NCBI GenBank assembly: GCA_963837365.1
Contig: CAWIMW010000001.1
Span: 930,001-994,000, forward strand
Length of the DNA: 64,000 bases
Origin: CAWBXL01 sp963837365
Lineage (GTDB): Bacteria > Acidobacteriota > Terriglobia > Terriglobales > Acidobacteriaceae
Direction of reading: 5' to 3'
Made by a program: the position numbers and the translations under genes. Below the pieces are notes generated by a model, which ran no database searches, had not been told where the DNA came from, and worked only from the letters and a program-made list of their open reading frames with translations. Shown here piece by piece: positions 24,435-36,037 of this stretch (its first letter is position 1; each line of letters starts with the position of its first letter).

Positions 24435-24661
24435 GCTAGCCTCTGATGCGATAGTACGTCCGCGGGTGGTATGTCGGCAAGCGGGACGTGTGGGGGTGGT
24501 GGCTGAGTTTGTTTTCTTCGCGATCTGGCGGCGGTTCTTGGTGATCTTTGCAGTCAAGATCTTTCACGTAACCTGCCCAAATCACAGATCGTAACCGCAA
24601 AGACCGCGAAGGACGCGAAGGAATTCAAATTGAGCCACACGAGCACGGTTAGAATAAGCCT

Positions 24662-25132
24662 GTGGACCTTACCCTGAGAGACGCTGACTCCCGCGACTTT
24701 GAGGCCCTGTGGCGCATTGACCAGCAATGTTTCATTCCGGGCATCGCCTACTCTCGGCGGGAACTGGCGGCCTACATGGCCCTACGCGGCGCCTTCACCA
24801 TCCTGGTCAAAGACGATGAATCCCAAATCCTGGGGTTTCTAGTTGCCACCACGCGCCGCAATGGGGCTGGGCACGTGATCACAATCGATGTCTTGCCGGA
24901 CGCCCGGCGGCTGGGAATCGGATCCATGCTCCTGGAAGCAGCCGAAGACCGCCTGCGCACCCTGAAATGCCATAACGTATCTCTGGAAACCGCCGTGGAT
25001 AACCGTTCTGCCCTCACCTTTTATAAACACCACCAGTATTTCATCGTAAAGACCATTCCCCGTTACTACTCGAATGGGGTGGACGCCCTGGTCCTACAAA
25101 AGGATTTGCTTTCCACCGCACAGGCCAGCTAA
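24662..25132 (+). CDS. GNAT acetyltransferase (RimI-like)
   Basis: A 156-residue N-acetyltransferase. The acetyl-CoA loop is in VLPDARRLGIGSMLLEAAE, and the C-terminal half contains LETAVDNRSALTFYKHHQY, close to RimI, which acetylates the N-terminal alanine of ribosomal protein S18. RimI is only the nearest model; the acceptor here may differ. Translation begins at GTG. The prephenate dehydratase gene begins 10 bases after the stop, so the two are probably cotranscribed. Confidence 0.85.
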   Translation: MDLTLRDADSRDFEALWRIDQQCFIPGIAYSRRELAAYMALRGAFTILVKDDESQILGFLVATTRRNGAGHVITIDVLPDARRLGIGSMLLEAAEDRLRTLKCHNVSLETAVDNRSALTFYKHHQYFIVKTIPRYYSNGVDALVLQKDLLSTAQAS

Positions 25133-25142
25133 CGTGCTGAGG

Positions 25143-25949
25143 ATGAAAGTTGCGATCCAGGGAGAATTAGGCGCGTTCAGCCACGAGGCGGCCCGCCGCA
25201 TGGTTCCGGGCTGCACGATTGTTCCGTGTGCCCGTTCGGTGGAGGTCTTTGACCGGCTTGAGGGCGGTTCGGTCGGTATCGCGGTGATTCCCATCGAAAA
25301 TTCACTGGCCGGGTCGGTCACCGAACACTTCGATCTTCTGCTGGCCCGCGAGGTCTTTATCCAGAAGGAATACCGTCTGCGCATTGTGCACAATCTGATT
25401 GCAGCTCCGGGGGTGAAGCTGCGCGATCTGGGCAAGGCATACTCTCATCCGGTAGCTCTGGACCAATGCCGCGATTTTTTCCTGAAGCACCGCAGCATTG
25501 AAGCCGTTCCTTTTTATGACACGGCGGGCAGCGTCAAGCATGTGACCGAAAAGCATATTTCCGATGCCGCCGGCATCGCGGGCAGGCAGGCAGCAGCGGT
25601 TTACAAAGGGAAAATCCTGGCGGCGGGCATCGAGGACGATAAGAAGAATTTCACCCGCTTTTTCCTCATCCGGAGAGGAAAGAGCGTACTGCCGGGAGCC
25701 AACAAGACTTCAATCGCTTTTCGCTTGAAAAACGTGCCGGGAGCGTTATACAAGGCCCTGAGCGTTTTTGCCCTGCGTGACATCAGCCTGAGCAAGATCG
25801 AATCCCGGCCGATGCGCGGCCGTCCTTGGGAGTATGTGTTTTACGCCGATTTTCTTCGAGGGAACGATGCCGTTGCGAGAAAAGCGCTGAATCATTTAGG
25901 GGAAGTGGCCGATCTGGTGAAGGTGTTAGGGATTTACCCAGCGGCATAA
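25143..25949 (+). CDS. pheA: Prephenate dehydratase
   Basis: A 268-residue enzyme converting prephenate to phenylpyruvate in phenylalanine synthesis. The catalytic domain begins MKVAIQGELGAFSHEAAR, and the conserved Thr-Arg-Phe is in NFTRFFLI. A C-terminal ACT domain carries the feedback motif KIESRPMRGRPWEYVFY, so phenylalanine inhibition is likely. No chorismate mutase domain is attached. GTG at 25134 is an alternative start three codons upstream. The gene follows the acetyltransferase closely. Confidence 0.93.
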   Translation: MKVAIQGELGAFSHEAARRMVPGCTIVPCARSVEVFDRLEGGSVGIAVIPIENSLAGSVTEHFDLLLAREVFIQKEYRLRIVHNLIAAPGVKLRDLGKAYSHPVALDQCRDFFLKHRSIEAVPFYDTAGSVKHVTEKHISDAAGIAGRQAAAVYKGKILAAGIEDDKKNFTRFFLIRRGKSVLPGANKTSIAFRLKNVPGALYKALSVFALRDISLSKIESRPMRGRPWEYVFYADFLRGNDAVARKALNHLGEVADLVKVLGIYPAA

Positions 25950-25961
25950 AGAGTCCTGGCC

Positions 25962-26033
25962 ACGGATTGGCACGGATAATCACGGATATCAATTCACCAA
26001 GCGGTGAGAATCCGTGCAAATCCGTAGCGAAAT
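25962..26033. repeat. CACGGATTGGCACGGATAA-type palindromic element
   Basis: CCACGGATTGGCACGGATAA on the left faces GAATCCGTGCAAATCCGT on the right, separated by TCAATTCACCAAGCGGTGA, itself a small palindrome. It belongs to the same style as the copies at 20932 and 58362 and separates pheA from lon. Confidence 0.6.
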
Positions 26034-26193
26034 CTGGGAAAAACTTGAGGGTACATCGGGCATACACATGTGTGGAACCTTGGTTTGGTGCAAAGCGGTT
26101 ATGCCAGGGGTAGAATCCGATCTATAAGCAGTCTGCATCCTAGTGGGCCCAAGCAGCATCAAAACTTGAGCGAGATACACTCAAGGTAAAAAT

Positions 26194-28626
<2,433 letters not shown>

Positions 28627-28647
28627 AGATCAATCAGGAATATTTGA

Positions 28648-28680
28648 GGCCGGATCCAGTGGATCCGGCCTTTTTCTTTG
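28648..28680 (+). terminator. Rho-independent terminator of lon
   Basis: Perfect 10-base stem GGCCGGATCC / GGATCCGGCC with an AGT loop and a TTTTTCTTT tail, 22 bases after the lon stop. Confidence 0.95.
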
Positions 28681-28715
28681 CAGTCTTCGATACACTCAAT
28701 AGGGCGTAGTTAAAG

Positions 28716-28746
28716 GTGTGGAGACGGGGCTTGCCCCGTCGGTCCA
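28716..28746 (+). repeat. Palindromic repeat, family B, copy 1
   Basis: GTGTGGAGACGGGGCTTGCC then CCGTCGGTCCA; the stem is GACGGGGC / GCCCCGTC around a TT loop. A near-identical copy lies in frame inside the aconitase gene at 42675. It precedes the MoaD-MoaE gene, and reading from an upstream ATG in the repeat would wrongly extend that protein. Confidence 0.8.
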
Positions 28747-28804
28747 AGATGTTGTCATCCAACACGTGGGGCAACGTCCCCGCTTCCAAACGAGCAGGAA
28801 CTTA

Positions 28805-29536
28805 ATGCAGGTGCGTGTTCTATTTTTCGGAATGCTAAAGGAATTAACGGGAACGGCATATGACTCGATCACCCTTCCCGATAACGCAACTTTGGCCGAT
28901 CTATTGGACCAGATTGAAGGGAAAGTTCCCAAGCTGAAGGAAATCATGCCGTCCATCGCTATTTCGGTGAATGAAGAGTACGCAAGCGCCGACTCTAAAC
29001 TCAGCAATGGAGATGAGGTAGCGCTGCTCCCGCCGGTAAGCGGAGGATCGGGGCAGCGCTGCGAAATCGTCCGCAGCTCAATTCATACGCAGGAAGTTCT
29101 CAACCAGATCAAACAGCCTGAAGACGGCGCGGCTGTCGCATTCGAAGGTATAGTCCGCAACAATACTCGCGGACGCCGCACTCTTTACCTCGACTACGAG
29201 GCCTACGAGAGCATGGCTCTCAAGCAAATGGAGGCGCTCGCCGACCAGGCCCGAAGCCAATTCAAAATCCGCGACGTAGCCATCATCCATCGTCTTGGAA
29301 GACTGGAGATCGGCGAAACCAGCGTCCTGATCGTGGTCGCTTCAGCCCACCGCGCCGCTGCCTTCGACGCCTGCCGCTGGCTGATAGACACCCTGAAGCG
29401 CACCGTGCCCATCTGGAAAAGGGAGTACTTCGAAGACGGGGCCGTCTGGGCAGACGGCGAACCTTTTCCTGCGGAGATTCCCAGGGCGGAAGGGATTTCC
29501 GCCGCTCAACCCGCATCTAAACCAAACAGCCGCTGA
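28805..29536 (+). CDS. moaX: Fused molybdopterin synthase MoaD-MoaE (MoaX-like)
   Basis: One 243-residue polypeptide holds both subunits of molybdopterin synthase, which inserts the dithiolene sulphurs into precursor Z. Residues 1-81 are MoaD (start MQVRVLFFGMLKELTG) ending in the sulphur-carrier PPVSGG at 80-81. Residues about 85-243 are MoaE with EGIVRNNTRGR, LDYEAYESMALKQM and VPIWKREYFEDGAVW. Because thiocarboxylate forms only on a free MoaD C-terminus, the fusion should be cut after Gly81, as reported for mycobacterial MoaX. AGGA precedes the chosen ATG; an in-frame ATG in the upstream repeat is rejected. The next gene overlaps by one base. Confidence 0.92.
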   Translation: MQVRVLFFGMLKELTGTAYDSITLPDNATLADLLDQIEGKVPKLKEIMPSIAISVNEEYASADSKLSNGDEVALLPPVSGGSGQRCEIVRSSIHTQEVLNQIKQPEDGAAVAFEGIVRNNTRGRRTLYLDYEAYESMALKQMEALADQARSQFKIRDVAIIHRLGRLEIGETSVLIVVASAHRAAAFDACRWLIDTLKRTVPIWKREYFEDGAVWADGEPFPAEIPRAEGISAAQPASKPNSR

Positions 29537-30441
29537 TGAAACTCGCCGCCATTTATTCCTTTCTGCTTACCGTATGCCTGAGCGCCACTGCTCAGGACCC
29601 CGGGGCCACCATCAATGTCAACGTCCGCCTGGTCAACGTTTTCGTGACCGTGACGGACAATCACGGCGCCCCGGTAGCCGGCCTGAAGAAGGACAACTTC
29701 ACGCTCAAAGAAGATGACCGGGAACAAAAAATCTCGATTTTCGATAAAGAGTCGGAACTGCCGCTTTCTATCGTCCTGGGAATCGACACCAGCCTCAGTA
29801 CCCGCAAAGACCTGCCGCTGGAGCTGGCCTCCGCGCGCCGCTTTGTCAGCGCCATCCTGCGCCCCGTAGACGCTATTTCTCTGTACCAGTTCAGTGAAGT
29901 GGTGGACGAAATGACCCCCTTTACCTCCGACTCCAAAAGAATCGACCGCGCCATAGGCGGGATCCAGCATGGGGCCGCCACCGCGCTGTATGACGCAATA
30001 TATCTGGGGTCTCGCGCACTGGAGCGCCGGGATGGGAGGAAGGTTATGGTGGTCATCACCGACGGGGGCGACACGGTCAGCAGCGTCAGCTACCAGGATG
30101 CCGTGCGCGAAGCCCAGGAAGCCGAGGCCATCGTGTACAGCATCATTATCGTTCCGATCGAAGCCAGTGCCGGACGCGACACTGGAGGCGAACATGCATT
30201 AATCCAGATCTCGAATGATACCGGGGGACGATATTTCTACGCTAATTCGGAGTCGCAACTGGATGCGGCGTTCGGCCAGATCAGCGACGAACTGCGGACC
30301 CAGTATCTGCTGGCGTATTACCCCTCGAGGAAGCTGTCGGATTCCGCCTTCCGGCGAATTGAGGTGGCGGTGCACGGAGCGGCGATGCCGGTGAAGGTGC
30401 GGCACCGGACGGGGTATTACACCTACCACGCTAGCGAGTGA
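29536..30441 (+). CDS. Secreted VWFA-related domain protein
   Basis: A 301-residue protein with a signal peptide (MKLAAIYSFLLTVCLSATAQ) and a VWA-like domain. The metal-ion-dependent adhesion site is GIDTSLSTRK (Asp-x-Ser-x-Ser), with the later VVITDGGDTVS. This VWFA-related family is expanded in acidobacteria and has no defined role. A short N-terminal beta domain (NVRLVNVFVTVTDNHGAPVA) precedes the VWA core. The start codon overlaps the stop of moaX by one base, which suggests translational coupling, though a functional link to molybdenum cofactor is not obvious. Confidence 0.87.
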   Translation: MKLAAIYSFLLTVCLSATAQDPGATINVNVRLVNVFVTVTDNHGAPVAGLKKDNFTLKEDDREQKISIFDKESELPLSIVLGIDTSLSTRKDLPLELASARRFVSAILRPVDAISLYQFSEVVDEMTPFTSDSKRIDRAIGGIQHGAATALYDAIYLGSRALERRDGRKVMVVITDGGDTVSSVSYQDAVREAQEAEAIVYSIIIVPIEASAGRDTGGEHALIQISNDTGGRYFYANSESQLDAAFGQISDELRTQYLLAYYPSRKLSDSAFRRIEVAVHGAAMPVKVRHRTGYYTYHASE

Positions 30442-30444
30442 GAG

Positions 30445-30465
30445 GACGGGTGTGGCGTGCCCGTC
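30445..30465 (+). repeat. Short palindrome after the VWFA gene
   Basis: GACGGGTGTGGCGTGCCCGTC begins 4 bases past the stop; the arms GACGGG and CCCGTC pair. Similar in size to the palindromes at 17825 and 22956. Confidence 0.45.
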
Positions 30466-30479
30466 GGGGACTGTTCAAG

Positions 30480-30602
30480 CTACCTTCGATCAATCTGATC
30501 CACTGGTTCGATGTTTTTGAAAATAGGGCCATTCGGGCGCAACCGCAGGTACTTCTGGAACTTCCTTGCAGCCCTTTTGAGCTCATTTGAAAATCGCAAG
30601 TC
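30480..30602 (-). pseudogene. C-terminal remnant of an unknown gene
   Basis: On the minus strand the interval reads LRFSNELKRAARKFQKYLR followed by LRPNGPIFKNIEPVDQIDRR and a stop. The amphipathic helix and codon use look genuinely coding, and the phrase resembles the end of a TPR-type helix pair. The reading begins abruptly at the edge of the three-hairpin element, so the 5' part has been replaced by it. Confidence 0.4.
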
Positions 30603-30686
30603 TTCTTTCGCCCCTTCGGGGGAATCAACGCCGCCTTTACCCAGGGCTTGCGCCCTGGGCCGCAATCTTACGCCGCTCTGCGGCTG
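30603..30686 (+). repeat. Three-hairpin element, copy 3
   Basis: Outer hairpins CGCCCCTTCGGGG and CGCCGCTCTGCGGC flank a short central stem CCCAGGGC-TTGC-GCCCTGGG (30640-30659). The fixed spacer reads CCGCAATCTTA instead of CTGCATTCTTT. The central stem is shorter than in copies 1 and 2. Confidence 0.75.
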
Positions 30687-30755
30687 GGGTTCAGATTCCT
30701 GCCATATTGCAAGAACTCCAGGAGCCCAAAAAGGTTCGGTCAATTTACTACGCAA

Positions 30756-30795
30756 ATAATTCGGGGGAAGGGCGATACGCGCCCTTCCCCCGAAG
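30756..30795 (-). terminator. Terminator of the first TonB-dependent receptor gene
   Basis: A 15-base perfect stem TTCGGGGGAAGGGCG / CGCCCTTCCCCCGAA with a five-base loop, 20 bases past the receptor stop on the minus strand, followed by TTATTT. Confidence 0.8.
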
Positions 30796-30815
30796 TCTAA
30801 GACAGCAGTTTCGAA

Positions 30816-33800
30816 TTAGAAGCTGAACTTCGCTCCGAATCTCCATTGGGACGGCGACTGAACCAGCAGAGCCGATCCCCAGAAGGGATTGACGACTTTT
30901 CCCCCAACACCGGGGAGGCCGCTGTTGAGCGCGAACGTCTGATCAAGAGTAACGGCACGCTGCGCATTGAGGACATTGAACCAATCCGCCGACAGACGAA
31001 GTTCCATCTTTTCGCGGAGCTTGATCGGGTAGTAGAACCCGAGATCCAGGTTCGCCGTGGTTGGAGTGCGGTTAGCGCCGATGCTATCCACGACGTTCGG
31101 GAATCCCGGCTGTGAGGCGGTCACTGTGGGAACGATGGCCGTCCCTCGCGGAGTGCAAACTCCTGGTGTGGGATTAGCTGGATCGTTTATAGACAGCGGG
31201 CCGCAGAACCCGAAGCCCTCGTTGTTCCCGTAGATAGCATGCGGTGTCAGCATGTTGAAGGGGGAACCCGACTGGATATAGAAGTTGCCGCTGACCATCA
31301 TTTTGAACGGCGTCTCGTAGGAGCCGTTGAATTTGAACTGGTGAGGACGATCGTTCGGCAGTCGTCCGTAGGTCCCCTGTAACAAGCTGACCAAGTCAAA
31401 TAGCGAGGTAATGTTCGGGTCAGACTGTCCATTGTCGTTACGGAACAAGCCCTCGTAGTTGCCAATCAGACTTGAATAGGTATACGAAGCGATAAACTGA
31501 TAATGCTGCGTAAACCGCTTTGTTGCCGTGAATTCAACGCCGCGATAGTAGCGGCGGGCGGGTCCGAAGCAACCGATCGTCGGATCTGCGCAAGCTTTAT
31601 CCTCAGTCGTTTCGCCGTTACCCCGGCGGCCCGGATTGAAGAGGAAATAGTTGTTTCCATCATCGAAAGAACCATCTTCGATGATGTTCACGTAGTTGCG
31701 GTAGAAGCCGCGCATGCCCAAAACGAGGCTCTGAACCGGCGCGAATTCGAGGCCAGTGCTGTATTCTTCCATGGTTTGCGGTCGCAAACCCGGATCAATC
31801 GGAGTAGGAGCGGCACCGAGGTTAACCGTACCCTGACCGCTTACACAGCAAACGATGTTTGCTGTTGAGGGCGCATTCAACGTATCTACGTTGAAGTTCT
31901 TGTCAGTCTGGCTGGCGCCGCCACCCGCGCGGACGTTGACGTCAAGCGGGATCGGAGTCTCCACGAATCGGGCATAGTTGAAGCTAAACTTGCCCTTCCC
32001 ATTGCCGGTGAAGTCCCAAATCAAGCCCAGGCGTGGCTGCGTGTCATGCCAGAACTGATTCAGTTTGATGTAGGGTTGGCCATCTGTGTTGAACCCTTCC
32101 TGCATATCCGTCCGCAGGCCGAGGTTGAGTTGGAAATTCTTAAAAATTCTCCAATCATCCTGGAGGTACGTCGAATACACCCGCGTGTAGGTGTTCGCAT
32201 GGAGTTCGAAGTCACGAACGCGAGTCGTGTTGCGCACCAGGAATGGATTACCGAATGCCTCAGATGTCGTGACTCCCGACACCCCTGGGCAGTCTGGCAC
32301 ACCATTGGTCGAGGTGTCACACCCTCGTACGACGCCAGTAATGTCCGCTGGGAGTTGACCGGCGTTGTACGCGGCAAGCAGATTGTCTCTGGATCCTGCA
32401 TTCGGGCAAACAACTGTGGTCGCACGCACTGTGCAAACGACCATGTTATTCGTAATGCGCTGATTGATGGTTTGGTTATCTTCTGGAGCATCCTGGAACA
32501 AGCCACCAGGGTTGGCATAGGTGATTGGACCGCCACTTGAGGTGTTGATGTTGTTGTAAATATTCTTCGACCACTCAAAACCATACTTGATGCTGTGCTT
32601 GCTCAAGGTGTTTTGAAGGTGAGCGGAGAATTCGTAGCGGTTGCGATCGCTATTTTGATACAGTCCGAATCCCGGTCCCCGGAAATAAGACCGCTGCAAA
32701 CTACCACCGCGGCCATCTACAAAATCCACAAATCCGGTCCCTGATCCACCCGCTACGCCAGTGGACGTGACATCCAATACTGCGTTGTTCAGCAATACAG
32801 AAAAGTTGTCACTGATCTGCGGTGCACTCAGAGAGGCGGCCACCGGATTGAGATTGTTTCTTTGGAAGTGCAAACCTCCGGCAAATTCACCGATGAACGT
32901 GGGTGTGAAGGCAGAGTTCAGGCGGAAAGAGTAGTTTTGACCGCCGGTCTCCTGCTTGCCCTGGAAGGCCGTAGGATCCGAGCCAAAGCCCGAAACGTTA
33001 TTCAAGGCGGCGGTGGCTATGAAGCCCTCGACCTTAGTGTAGTCCGAGAAAGTGGATATGGTCAGGGTGTGCTTATCGCTCAGCGCCCAGGTGACTTTGC
33101 CCGCATAGAATGGGATGGTCACATCGTTCTTAACGGGCGCATGGAACGTTTGCGTCAGATACTGGTTGGTTCGGTACTGAGGATTGACCGCACCAAAGAA
33201 CCAAATCTTGTTCTTTACGATGGGTCCGCCAACATCGCCGCCCATATCTTTTTCGGAAAATCCGTTGGCCGCGGACCCGGTGAACGGGAAATTCTTTACG
33301 CCACGCACGGCTCCGAGAGAGGTAAAGTATCCAAAAACGTCGCCGTGGAATTCGTTGCCGCCGCTCTTGGTGATTACGTTAAAGATGCCGCCGGTAGACT
33401 TGCCGTATTCCGCGCCGTAGGCGCCGGTTTTCACTTCGACTTCCTGTACGAATTCGAAAGGCAGGTTGGCGCCGCCGCCGCCGAAGGCCGGGTCCGACGT
33501 GCTCACCCCGTCCAGGATGTAGTTGTTCTCTGGTCCGGAGGAGCCACCTACCGAAGGATCGCGGTCCTTGCCGGATGCATCGCGCAATCCCGACCGTGTG
33601 ACTGTGGGGGCGATGTTATATAGCCCCTGCACGCTGCGGGCGGTGGGGAAGTAGGAGAATTGGTCACTGCTCACGGTGGATCCGGCAGTTGCCGTAGCAA
33701 CGTCAATGGCCACGGCGTTCGCGTTCACCGTGATTTCGGTTGAGGTTTGGCCCAATTCCAACTTGATCTCGACCCCAGTGCTTCTCCCGAGATTCACATC

Positions 33801-34100
33801 AATGTTGTTCTGTGCGTACTTGGAGAATCCCTCATGCTCGACAGTCACCGTATACTTGCCCGGTGGCAGGTTGAGAATGCTGAAGGTGCCGTCGGCTTCG
33901 GTTTTCGCCGACTGTGGGCGAATCAAGTTGGGACTGGTTGCTACGACCGTCGCACCAGGCACGACTGCGCCACTTGGGTCTTTGACCGTTCCCACGAGGA
34001 AGCCCGTGGTTGAAGTCTGGGCCGCCGCGCTCAGCGCTAGCATGCCCACCAATAAGAAGACGAACATGATTTGTACCGTCTTACGTTGCAGAAAATCCAT
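30816..34100 (-). CDS. TonB-dependent receptor with carboxypeptidase-regulatory domain (Oar-like)
   Basis: A 1094-residue outer-membrane protein. A signal peptide (MDFLQRKTVQIMFVFLLVGM, cut near AAAQ) is followed by a carboxypeptidase-regulatory beta domain (GTVKDPSGAVVPGATVVATS), a plug domain (NNYILDGVSTSDPAFGG, KTGAYGAEYGKSTGGIFNV) and a long beta barrel ending in a terminal Phe (FGAKFSF). Such receptors import large substrates, often glycans or peptides, or form adhesive surface proteins; the cargo is unknown. AGGAGGAG precedes the ATG. A nested palindrome lies about 120 bases upstream of the start, and a strong terminator follows. Confidence 0.93.
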   Translation of the reverse strand: MDFLQRKTVQIMFVFLLVGMLALSAAAQTSTTGFLVGTVKDPSGAVVPGATVVATSPNLIRPQSAKTEADGTFSILNLPPGKYTVTVEHEGFSKYAQNNIDVNLGRSTGVEIKLELGQTSTEITVNANAVAIDVATATAGSTVSSDQFSYFPTARSVQGLYNIAPTVTRSGLRDASGKDRDPSVGGSSGPENNYILDGVSTSDPAFGGGGANLPFEFVQEVEVKTGAYGAEYGKSTGGIFNVITKSGGNEFHGDVFGYFTSLGAVRGVKNFPFTGSAANGFSEKDMGGDVGGPIVKNKIWFFGAVNPQYRTNQYLTQTFHAPVKNDVTIPFYAGKVTWALSDKHTLTISTFSDYTKVEGFIATAALNNVSGFGSDPTAFQGKQETGGQNYSFRLNSAFTPTFIGEFAGGLHFQRNNLNPVAASLSAPQISDNFSVLLNNAVLDVTSTGVAGGSGTGFVDFVDGRGGSLQRSYFRGPGFGLYQNSDRNRYEFSAHLQNTLSKHSIKYGFEWSKNIYNNINTSSGGPITYANPGGLFQDAPEDNQTINQRITNNMVVCTVRATTVVCPNAGSRDNLLAAYNAGQLPADITGVVRGCDTSTNGVPDCPGVSGVTTSEAFGNPFLVRNTTRVRDFELHANTYTRVYSTYLQDDWRIFKNFQLNLGLRTDMQEGFNTDGQPYIKLNQFWHDTQPRLGLIWDFTGNGKGKFSFNYARFVETPIPLDVNVRAGGGASQTDKNFNVDTLNAPSTANIVCCVSGQGTVNLGAAPTPIDPGLRPQTMEEYSTGLEFAPVQSLVLGMRGFYRNYVNIIEDGSFDDGNNYFLFNPGRRGNGETTEDKACADPTIGCFGPARRYYRGVEFTATKRFTQHYQFIASYTYSSLIGNYEGLFRNDNGQSDPNITSLFDLVSLLQGTYGRLPNDRPHQFKFNGSYETPFKMMVSGNFYIQSGSPFNMLTPHAIYGNNEGFGFCGPLSINDPANPTPGVCTPRGTAIVPTVTASQPGFPNVVDSIGANRTPTTANLDLGFYYPIKLREKMELRLSADWFNVLNAQRAVTLDQTFALNSGLPGVGGKVVNPFWGSALLVQSPSQWRFGAKFSF

Positions 34101-34539
34101 TGAATCTCCTCCTGGAAGAACTTGAAGACTTCTTGAGAAAATCAGAACCAGAAACTAGACAGATAAACTAGACAGATGAATTACGCAATTGACATAAACA
34201 CGCATACATAACAGCATGCTGTCAGCCAAACATAAGTGTTTATTTTATAAACACTTGAAGGCTGACACCCAGTGCTTTATCCGTTTTTTGGGAGGCGCAA
34301 GGCCGCCATTTATATGAATTTTGGAATGAAAAAGGAGGAAACCTGGAAATTCCTAATCTCCGAATTGAATCGGCGTTGCGGTGTGAAGTCCACTTTTGAG
34401 AGAGGGGGTCAAGGGTTGAAAACCATGAAGCGTAAAGGGCAATCGCACCTTTCCCAGCTTAAGTCATTAATTTGTCCTTTTTGGGGTAGTGGAATGGAAC
34501 GAAGAGCGCGATAATCAGATTCGCGGAAGGAGCAATGCA
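34101..34539. other. Intergenic region between divergent genes
   Basis: Contains a 13-base tandem duplication AAACTAGACAGAT at 34152-34177 and a nested palindrome at 34221-34266. The remaining 270 bases before the TPR gene look non-coding; short readings there have poor codon use. Confidence 0.5.
34221..34266. promoter_or_regulatory. Nested operator-like palindrome
   Basis: Core AAGTGTTTAT-TTT-ATAAACACTT is a perfect 10-base inverted repeat, and outer arms GTCAGCC / GGCTGAC pair around it. The AT-rich core in the promoter region of a TonB-dependent receptor suggests a repressor site or an mRNA structure. Confidence 0.55.
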
Positions 34540-35697
34540 ATGCTCAATCGAAATCTCGTGCGTGTTTTCGCCGCGGCATGTCTGATCGGCGGGTTTTCAT
34601 ATTCGTGGCCTGTGTGCGCCCAGATTTCGGGCCAACCGACGACGAACCTGCCAAGTGACCGTCCCACCGAAACTCGGCGTCCGGTCTCTATCAGCGGCAC
34701 GGTTGTCTTGGAAGACGGTTCGCCGTTGGACGAGCCCGCGGACATCCAGCGCGTGTGCGGCAACGTGGTTCGTCGCGAGAACTCCAGTGATGCGCGTGGA
34801 AGGTTCACCATATGGCTAGACGAGGATTCGCGGATAGGCTTTCAAGGCGCTTCAGAAGGCGGGGGAGCGAGCACTATGGGGGCGCAGCTCGGAAGTCGTG
34901 CCTCCCAAACCACCAGGACGCAGTTGTGGGGATGCGAGATTCGCGCCCTACTCCCCGGGTATTCTGCGGGAGCGGTATCTCTTGCCGGACGCGATTTCAG
35001 CACGCCAGTAGCACTCGGCAACATCGTGCTTCACCGTATTGGAGGCAGCGCTAGTTCGATCGTTAGCGCCGTCGATCTTCAGGCACCGGACGAAGCGCGA
35101 AAGGAATTCGAGAAAGGTCGCGAGGATTACTTCAAGAAGAAGTACGAAGGAGCCGACAAACATCTGGCCAAGGCCGTCAGCGTATATCCGACCTACGCGT
35201 CGGCACTCGACCTGCTGGGGCGCGCGCAACGGGCGCGCCGCATGGATGACGAGGCGGAAAAGTCATTTCGCGCGGCAATCGCGGCTGACGGGAAGATTGT
35301 CCCCCCCTACCTGCATCTTGCCGCTTTGTTCGCCAGCCATGGGAAATGGCCGGAAGTCATCGCCATGAGCGATAAGGCGATCGAACTTGACGCCAACGGA
35401 TACACCGAGCCGTACTACCTCAAGGCGGTGGCGCAACTGATGACGAAGCAAGTCCCCGAAGCGAAGATCAACATCAGTAAAGTGCTCGAGATGGACAAGG
35501 ACCATCGCTTCCCTCGCGCAGAACTGATGATGGGCAATATTTTGCGGAGCGAAGGCAACGACCCCGAGGCGGCAGAGCACATGAGAAATTATTTGAAAAT
35601 GGAACCGAATGGTCCGGATGCGGCAAAGATCCAGGAATACTTAGCTAAAATCGAACCAGAAAAACCGCAGCCTGGGCCACAGAAAGAACAACCTTAA
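34540..35697 (+). CDS. Secreted TPR-repeat protein with N-terminal beta domain
   Basis: A 385-residue exported protein: signal peptide MLNRNLVRVFAAACLIGGFS to about residue 28, a carboxypeptidase-regulatory-like region (PVSISGTVVLEDGSPLDEPA), a linker, then at least four TPR units from about residue 190 (AREDYFKKKYEGADKHL style: EFEKGREDYFKKKYEGADKH, ASALDLLGRAQRARRMDDEA, PYLHLAALFASHGKWPEVIA). The end is proline-rich. AAGGAG precedes the chosen ATG. TPR proteins with this head often sit near TonB-dependent receptors in acidobacteria, which fits a role in periplasmic or surface protein assembly. Function inferred only. Confidence 0.8.
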   Translation: MLNRNLVRVFAAACLIGGFSYSWPVCAQISGQPTTNLPSDRPTETRRPVSISGTVVLEDGSPLDEPADIQRVCGNVVRRENSSDARGRFTIWLDEDSRIGFQGASEGGGASTMGAQLGSRASQTTRTQLWGCEIRALLPGYSAGAVSLAGRDFSTPVALGNIVLHRIGGSASSIVSAVDLQAPDEARKEFEKGREDYFKKKYEGADKHLAKAVSVYPTYASALDLLGRAQRARRMDDEAEKSFRAAIAADGKIVPPYLHLAALFASHGKWPEVIAMSDKAIELDANGYTEPYYLKAVAQLMTKQVPEAKINISKVLEMDKDHRFPRAELMMGNILRSEGNDPEAAEHMRNYLKMEPNGPDAAKIQEYLAKIEPEKPQPGPQKEQP

Positions 35698-36037
35698 AAT
35701 ATACATCAGCCAAGTGCTAATACCCTCGACGAAGTAGCCAAAGCAACCGACAGCTAAGCTGGGACACCGATCACCGGACCAAGATTCACACCAACTTATC
35801 CCCACCATATTCAAATAAGAATTTTTACATTCCAAGTTCGGAATTTACAGGGTCATTTGTAAAATCCGAAAACATCCAGACAACCCCGCGATATCACCAC
35901 GAAATGTTTGACTTAGTGTTGTTTGTCGAGTGTTGGAATGTTGATTGCTAGTTATCTCTGCGTTCGCGGCGGACGCGCATTTCGCTTAGATCCTCCTCAC
36001 TACTGACAAGTGTTATGTTTCGAAAGGATGGCAGGAC
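35698..36037. other. Intergenic region before the second receptor gene
   Basis: No gene. AT-rich around 35815-35880 with TTCCAAGTTCGGAATT, a small palindrome, and otherwise featureless. A promoter for the second receptor is expected here, but no clear -35/-10 pair was found. Confidence 0.4.

Noticed and set aside
28718..28804. A 29-residue N-terminal extension of the MoaD-MoaE protein
   Set aside because: It is encoded by the family B repeat and lacks a ribosome-binding site; the MoaD fold begins at the later ATG.
34272..34514. A short plus-strand reading frame before the TPR gene
   Set aside because: Odd composition, no binding site and no continuity with the TPR protein.
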